Assembly (NCBI RefSeq): GCF_011050055.1
Contig: NZ_DRGM01000111.1
Coordinates: 1 to 46,889, forward strand
DNA from: Pseudoalteromonas prydzensis
GTDB taxonomy: Bacteria > Pseudomonadota > Gammaproteobacteria > Enterobacterales > Alteromonadaceae
DNA: 46,889 nucleotides
Reading direction: 5' to 3'
Part shown: positions 43,096 through 46,889 of the stretch, piece by piece
How the letters are laid out: every line of letters starts with the position of its first letter
Position numbering within the stretch: position 1 is the first letter of the stretch
The notes under the pieces: model-generated
What the model saw: the letters and a program-made list of their open reading frames with translations, nothing else
Database searches by the model: none
What the model was told of the DNA's origin: nothing
Position numbers and translations under genes: made by a program

Positions 43096-44064
43096 TTATT
43101 GAACAAGCTCTTGTTCAGTAAACTCTTCAGCAAAAAGCGGGCTTGATAAATAACGCTCTGTTGCACTTGGTAAAATAACTACCACATTTTTACCTGCATT
43201 TTCAGGTAACTCAGCAATACGCTTAGCGGCAACAACCGCAGCCCCTGACGAAATACCGACTAAGATACCTTCGTCTTTCATAAGCTTGTGGGCCATTTCA
43301 ATTGCTTCTTCATTTGAAACAAGTTCAGCGCCATCAATGACACTAAGATCTAAGTTACCAGGGATGAAGCCTGCACCAATACCTTGGATTTTATGAGGGC
43401 CGGGCTTAATTTCTTCGCCCGCTAAAGTTTGGCTGATAACTGGAGAATTTGTCGGCTCTACAGCGATTGATTTAACATCAAGGCCTTTTTCAAGTTTCAA
43501 ATAACGACTAACACCAGTGATCGTGCCACCAGTACCCACACCTGCTACGAAGAAGTCAACGTTACCGTCTGTTGCTTCGAAGATTTCAGGACCGGTTGTT
43601 TCAAAGTGAATTTTTGGATTCGCTGGGTTCTCAAACTGTTGTAATAGAATGAACTTTTCAGGATCACTGGCTTGAATTTGTTTAGCCTTTTCAATTGCAC
43701 CATTCATTCCTTTAGCGCCATCCGTTAATACTAAATTAGCACCTAATGCTTTTAGTAATTTACGACGCTCAAGGCTCATGGTATTTGGCATAGTAAGTGT
43801 TAACTTGTAACCACGAGAAGCAGCTACAAAGGCAAGCGCAATACCTGTGTTACCAGAGGTTGGTTCAATTAATTCTTTGTCTTTCGTTAGCTCACCTGAT
43901 TTTTCAGCTTCCCAGATCATTGATGCACCGATACGGCATTTAACACTAAAACTAGGGTTACGTGATTCAACTTTAGCAAAAATATTACCAGTAGTTACAC
44001 GGTTTAGCTTTACTAATGGTGTATTACCAATACTGAGTGAGTTATCTTCAAAAATTGTAGACAT
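43096..44064 (-). CDS. cysK: Cysteine synthase A (O-acetylserine sulfhydrylase)
   Basis: This PLP enzyme makes cysteine from O-acetylserine and sulfide. The PLP Lys is in [15 protein letters not shown], the substrate loop is [13 protein letters not shown], and the phosphate-binding loop [15 protein letters not shown] and GIGAGFIP are present. At 322 residues it matches E. coli CysK (323). The ATG follows AAGGGAACATT. A short palindrome AATCGG-GA-CCGATT lies 27 bases upstream. The gene is divergent from a dicarboxylate-type symporter gene. Confidence 0.96.
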   Translation of the reverse strand: MSTIFEDNSLSIGNTPLVKLNRVTTGNIFAKVESRNPSFSVKCRIGASMIWEAEKSGELTKDKELIEPTSGNTGIALAFVAASRGYKLTLTMPNTMSLERRKLLKALGANLVLTDGAKGMNGAIEKAKQIQASDPEKFILLQQFENPANPKIHFETTGPEIFEATDGNVDFFVAGVGTGGTITGVSRYLKLEKGLDVKSIAVEPTNSPVISQTLAGEEIKPGPHKIQGIGAGFIPGNLDLSVIDGAELVSNEEAIEMAHKLMKDEGILVGISSGAAVVAAKRIAELPENAGKNVVVILPSATERYLSSPLFAEEFTEQELVQ

Positions 44065-44399
44065 AATGTTCCCTTAGGTGCAATTTATTCAATCGGGACC
44101 GATTTTAAGCAATCGATCTGTAATACTGACACTTTACTGCTGAATTAAAAAAACTAAAGTAAAGTTTGGCTATAAGATATATCTATTCGAGTTATAATTG
44201 AATGAAATAAAAACAGCTTAACGTTCACATGCGTTAGATCATAATGCACAAGGTATAGCATATTATAATGGCTAAGAAATTAGGTTGGGTGTTTAATGAT
44301 AAAAATGGTGGTATTTTGTGCAAACAGGCCGCTGTTGAGCGGTTTTATGATACAAGTAATTAAAAACATGTTAAAACCACATCCACCAAAATTTATAAA
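44065..44399. other. 335-base intergenic region between cysK and the symporter gene
   Basis: This stretch contains the palindrome AATCGG-GA-CCGATT at 44091-44104 near the cysK promoter, a TATAAT at 44264-44269 (possible symporter -10, no good -35), and a small hairpin CCGCT-GTTG-AGCGG followed by TTTT at 44329-44346. Two overlapping micro-ORFs lie at 44268-44363 (31 codons) and 44296-44403 (35 codons, stop overlapping the symporter start region). Neither has a convincing ribosome site. Confidence 0.5.
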
Positions 44400-44408
44400 G
44401 TGATCACA

Positions 44409-45560
44409 ATGACATTAATCTTAAAATTAATTGCCGGCATCTTAGGCGGTATTTTAGTGGGCTTATATGTTCCACTTACTGGAGTTGAACTCCTTTACAC
44501 GGTAAAAGAAATAATTGGCCAGTTGATCACTTTCACGATTCCGTTGATTATTTTGTTCTTTATTGCCTCTGGTATTGCTGGTTTACCGAAAGGTTCTGGC
44601 CATTTACTTGGCAAAACAGTCGGCTTTGCATACGGCTCAACAATTATAGCAGGTATACTTGCGGTGATAGCCGTTAGTGCGATTATTCCGCTGTTCGATG
44701 GTGGTTTGAGTTTTGAAGCCGAAGTTGCTACTGAAGTAGCCAGTTTTATTGATTTAGAAATTCCACCGCTGATGGGCGTGATGACAGCGCTTGCGACAGC
44801 ATTCGTGTTTGGTATTGGGATGAGTCAATTACAACTAGAAACATTGAGAAAAGTATCAGATCAAGGTCGTGACGTTATTGATGGTTTATTAGCGAAAGTG
44901 ATCATTCCGGCATTACCTTTTTATATCGCAGGTGTATTTGCTGAAATGACGGTCGCAGGTACAGTCGTCGATACCTTGCAAACGTTTGGTGTGGTGTTGA
45001 TTGCTGCATTAATCATGCATTGGCTTTGGTTAAGCATTCTCTATATTGGTACTGGGTTATTATTAAAGCGCAACCCAATAGAATTAATTAAGAATATGCT
45101 CCCCGCGTATTTTACTGCATTAGGTACAATGTCTAGTGCGGCGACGATCCCAGTATCACTTCGTTCGAGCAAAGCAAATAATGTGAAAGAAGATGTAGCC
45201 AACTTTACTGTACCACTGTGCGCCACTATACATTTATCCGGTTCAACAATTACCATTGTTACATGTGCGATGGCGGTGATGTTCTTATCACCTAATATGG
45301 ACGTTCCTTCATTATTTGGCATGTTGCCATTTATCATGATGCTAGGCGTGGTGATGATTGCCGCACCCGGTGCACCAGGTGGCGCTGTGATGTCAGCATT
45401 AGGTTTGTTAACCAGTATGCTAGGATTTAATGAAGGTGCAGTGGCGTTAATGATCGCGCTTTATCTAGCCCAAGACAGCTTTGGTACAGCCTGTAATGTT
45501 ACCGGTGATGGAGTTATTGCCTTGTGGGTAGACCGCTTTAGTGAAAAAGCGTCATCGTAA
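44409..45560 (+). CDS. Dicarboxylate/amino acid:cation symporter (DAACS family)
   Basis: The protein of about 383 residues has the GltP/DctA-type fold with eight or so helices and two re-entrant loops. The conserved hairpin AYFTALGTMSSAATIPVSLR is the HP1 serine-rich loop. ATIHLSGSTITIV corresponds to the TM7 NMDGT region, and APGAPGGAVMSALG to HP2. GNVTGDG-like NVTGDGVIALWVDRF is the TM8 Asp/Asn/Arg substrate region. The substrate could be a dicarboxylate or amino acid; adjacency to divergent cysK hints at a sulfur amino acid, but this is only context. The start could be GTG 44400 or ATG 44409; neither has a clear ribosome site. Confidence 0.88.
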   Translation: MTLILKLIAGILGGILVGLYVPLTGVELLYTVKEIIGQLITFTIPLIILFFIASGIAGLPKGSGHLLGKTVGFAYGSTIIAGILAVIAVSAIIPLFDGGLSFEAEVATEVASFIDLEIPPLMGVMTALATAFVFGIGMSQLQLETLRKVSDQGRDVIDGLLAKVIIPALPFYIAGVFAEMTVAGTVVDTLQTFGVVLIAALIMHWLWLSILYIGTGLLLKRNPIELIKNMLPAYFTALGTMSSAATIPVSLRSSKANNVKEDVANFTVPLCATIHLSGSTITIVTCAMAVMFLSPNMDVPSLFGMLPFIMMLGVVMIAAPGAPGGAVMSALGLLTSMLGFNEGAVALMIALYLAQDSFGTACNVTGDGVIALWVDRFSEKASS

Positions 45561-45668
45561 ATTAGTTATCTGGAACTATAATTGAGTTATCGTTTCAGAT
45601 TTTCTGTGTTAGTGTGGCGAATTAAATTGTCACACTGACATACTGTTAGGTTATATGAGGGTGTCCCA

Positions 45669-46319
45669 TTGATTAATGTACTTTTAGTTGATGACCATGA
45701 ACTCGTACGAACGGGTATCAAACGTATTTTAGATGATGTTCGTGGGTTTAAAGTAATTGGTGAAGCTAAAACAGGTGAAGAAGCGGTACAATTTTGCCGT
45801 CAGCATTCTCCTGATATTGTGTTAATGGACATGAATATGCCAGGTATTGGCGGATTAGAAGCGACTAAAAAGATTTGCCGTTATTGCCCCGATGTGAAAA
45901 TCATCGTGTTAACTGTGCATTGTGAAGATCCATTCCCAAGCAAAGTGATGCAAATTGGTGCGCACGGTTATTTAACCAAAGGTGCAGGCTCTGACGAAAT
46001 GGTCAATGCTATTCGCGCAGTAAATGCGGGGCAACGCTATATTGCACCTGAAATCGCGCAACAAATTGCCTTAGCACAAGTGACGGGTCGTACAGATGAA
46101 AGCCCGTTTCAGAGTTTATCTGAGCGCGAATTGCAGATCATGCTAATGATCACCAAAGGTGAGAAAGTGCAAGATATTGCCGAGCGCCTTAATTTAAGCT
46201 CTAAAACAGTGAACAGCTATCGTTATAGAATGTTTGAAAAGCTCAATGTGGGTGGTGATGTTGAACTTACCCATTTAGCTATTCGCCATAAGATGATTGA
46301 CATCGACAGCGCTCATTAG
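45669..46319 (+). CDS. uvrY: Response regulator UvrY/GacA
   Basis: This is a two-domain NarL/FixJ-type regulator of 216 residues. The receiver has VDDHELVRTG, phospho-acceptor Asp in IVLMDMNMPGIGG (Asp54), and Lys in YLTKGAGSDE. The C-terminal LuxR-type helix-turn-helix is LSERELQIMLMITKGEKVQDIAERLNLSSKTVNSYRYRMFEKL. It is the partner of the BarA/GacS kinase and activates Csr small RNAs. The start is TTG 45669 with GAGGG 7 bases upstream; no ATG fits, and the protein start MINVLLVDDHELV is that of E. coli UvrY. It is followed after 9 bases by uvrC, the classical pairing. Confidence 0.96.
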   Translation: MINVLLVDDHELVRTGIKRILDDVRGFKVIGEAKTGEEAVQFCRQHSPDIVLMDMNMPGIGGLEATKKICRYCPDVKIIVLTVHCEDPFPSKVMQIGAHGYLTKGAGSDEMVNAIRAVNAGQRYIAPEIAQQIALAQVTGRTDESPFQSLSERELQIMLMITKGEKVQDIAERLNLSSKTVNSYRYRMFEKLNVGGDVELTHLAIRHKMIDIDSAH

Positions 46320-46328
46320 TCTTGCCCC

Positions 46329-46889
46329 ATGGCAGAATTTGATCACGCCCACTTCTTAAAAACACTATCAAGCGATCCAGGCGTTTACCGGATGCTTGAT
46401 AGTGACGACAAGGTTATTTACGTCGGTAAAGCTAAAAACCTTAAAAAACGTGTTAGCAGCTATTTTCGCAGTAATGTCACCGACGGTAAAACGCGTGCCC
46501 TGGTTAGTAATATTAGTGATATTGATATCACCTTAACTAACACTGAGACTGAAGCCTTACTGCTTGAAAACAACCTAATAAAAAAATACCAGCCTCGTTA
46601 CAACATCTTACTACGTGATGATAAATCCTATCCGTATATCTTATTAACGGCACACAAACATCCTAGACTTGCATTTCATCGCGGTAGTCGCAAAGTAAAA
46701 GGGGAGTATTTTGGTCCTTTTCCAAGTGCGGGCGCTGTTTCTGAAAGTTTGCGGTTAATGCAAAAAATATTTCCAGTTCGTCAATGCGAAGATGCCTATT
46801 ATCGTGCTCGCAGTCGCCCTTGTTTGCAATTTCAATTAAAACGTTGCTCAGCCCCATGCGTTGGCGAAGTCACTGATGCTGAATATAGC
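46329..46889 (+). CDS. uvrC: Excinuclease ABC subunit C (5' part, cut by the window end)
   Basis: The frame from ATG 46329 is open to the end of the window (187 codons of about 600 expected). It begins [24 protein letters not shown] with the GIY-YIG nuclease motif in the form [61 protein letters not shown] follows, then the Cys cluster [13 protein letters not shown]. UvrC makes both incisions in nucleotide excision repair. It is downstream of uvrY with a gap of nine bases, so probably cotranscribed. Confidence 0.97.
   Translation, partial: MAEFDHAHFLKTLSSDPGVYRMLDSDDKVIYVGKAKNLKKRVSSYFRSNVTDGKTRALVSNISDIDITLTNTETEALLLENNLIKKYQPRYNILLRDDKSYPYILLTAHKHPRLAFHRGSRKVKGEYFGPFPSAGAVSESLRLMQKIFPVRQCEDAYYRARSRPCLQFQLKRCSAPCVGEVTDAEYS

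Noticed and set aside
44268..44363. A real 31-residue gene
   Set aside because: The composition is plausible, but its ATG overlaps a TATAAT and no ribosome site precedes it; kept only as part of the leader observation.

Overview
The window looks like a chromosomal segment of a marine gammaproteobacterium of the order Alteromonadales, most likely Pseudoalteromonas. This is inferred from gene content and moderately AT-rich coding style: a UvrY/GacA-uvrC pair, a nagK-nagA-nagX-nagB N-acetylglucosamine locus with NagR-type operators, DUF3334, DUF5924 and two FadE paralogues. No database search was possible. I see no rRNA, tRNA, CRISPR array, prophage or insertion sequence. The left end is broken: the first ~143 bases carry part of the catalytic domain of an S9 peptidase on the + strand, joined head to head to the N-terminal part of the same kind of gene on the - strand. 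The right end cuts through uvrC.

Layout: 1-1155 rearranged S9 peptidase; 1347-3049 ABC ATPase plus membrane partner; 3054-5510 fadE; 5818-6582 class II amidotransferase; 6682-9132 purM-purN-DUF3108 operon (-); 9361-11070 cmoA-cmoB operon (-), which makes the tRNA cmo5U modification; 11187-11876 CheX-like DUF3334; 11999-14268 a divergent adenylosuccinate synthetase paralogue facing a LysR regulator; 14404-16861 DUF5924, YgjP-type metalloprotease and DUF72; 17146-18924 aspS; 19039-23432 a mixed stretch with a frameshifted small membrane protein, a pentapeptide-repeat protein, two hydrolases (one fused to OsmC) and a 2OG-Fe(II) oxygenase; 23633-25027 an RhlE-type helicase.

25101-27896 is the most unusual part. 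It holds a SatD-DUF3307 operon (-) with an array of evenly spaced operator half-sites in its promoter, a divergent NYN-domain putative nuclease, and a four-helix membrane protein plus small XRE regulator whose near-consensus promoter is bracketed by two matching palindromes. Both regulator-bearing operons look self-regulated.

28272-32518 is a GlcNAc catabolic locus. NagK phosphorylates GlcNAc, NagA deacetylates GlcNAc-6-P, NagB converts GlcN-6-P to fructose-6-P, and NagX is a membrane acyltransferase-like protein. Near-identical 18-bp palindromes precede nagK and nagB, and intrinsic terminator-like hairpins sit between nagA and nagX and inside the nagB leader. The rest is housekeeping or metabolic: nudC, metC, an ABC permease-ATPase-PH-domain operon, a small porin, an M2 (ACE-like) lipoprotein peptidase, a second fadE, a small lipoprotein, cysK, a dicarboxylate-type symporter, uvrY/gacA and uvrC.
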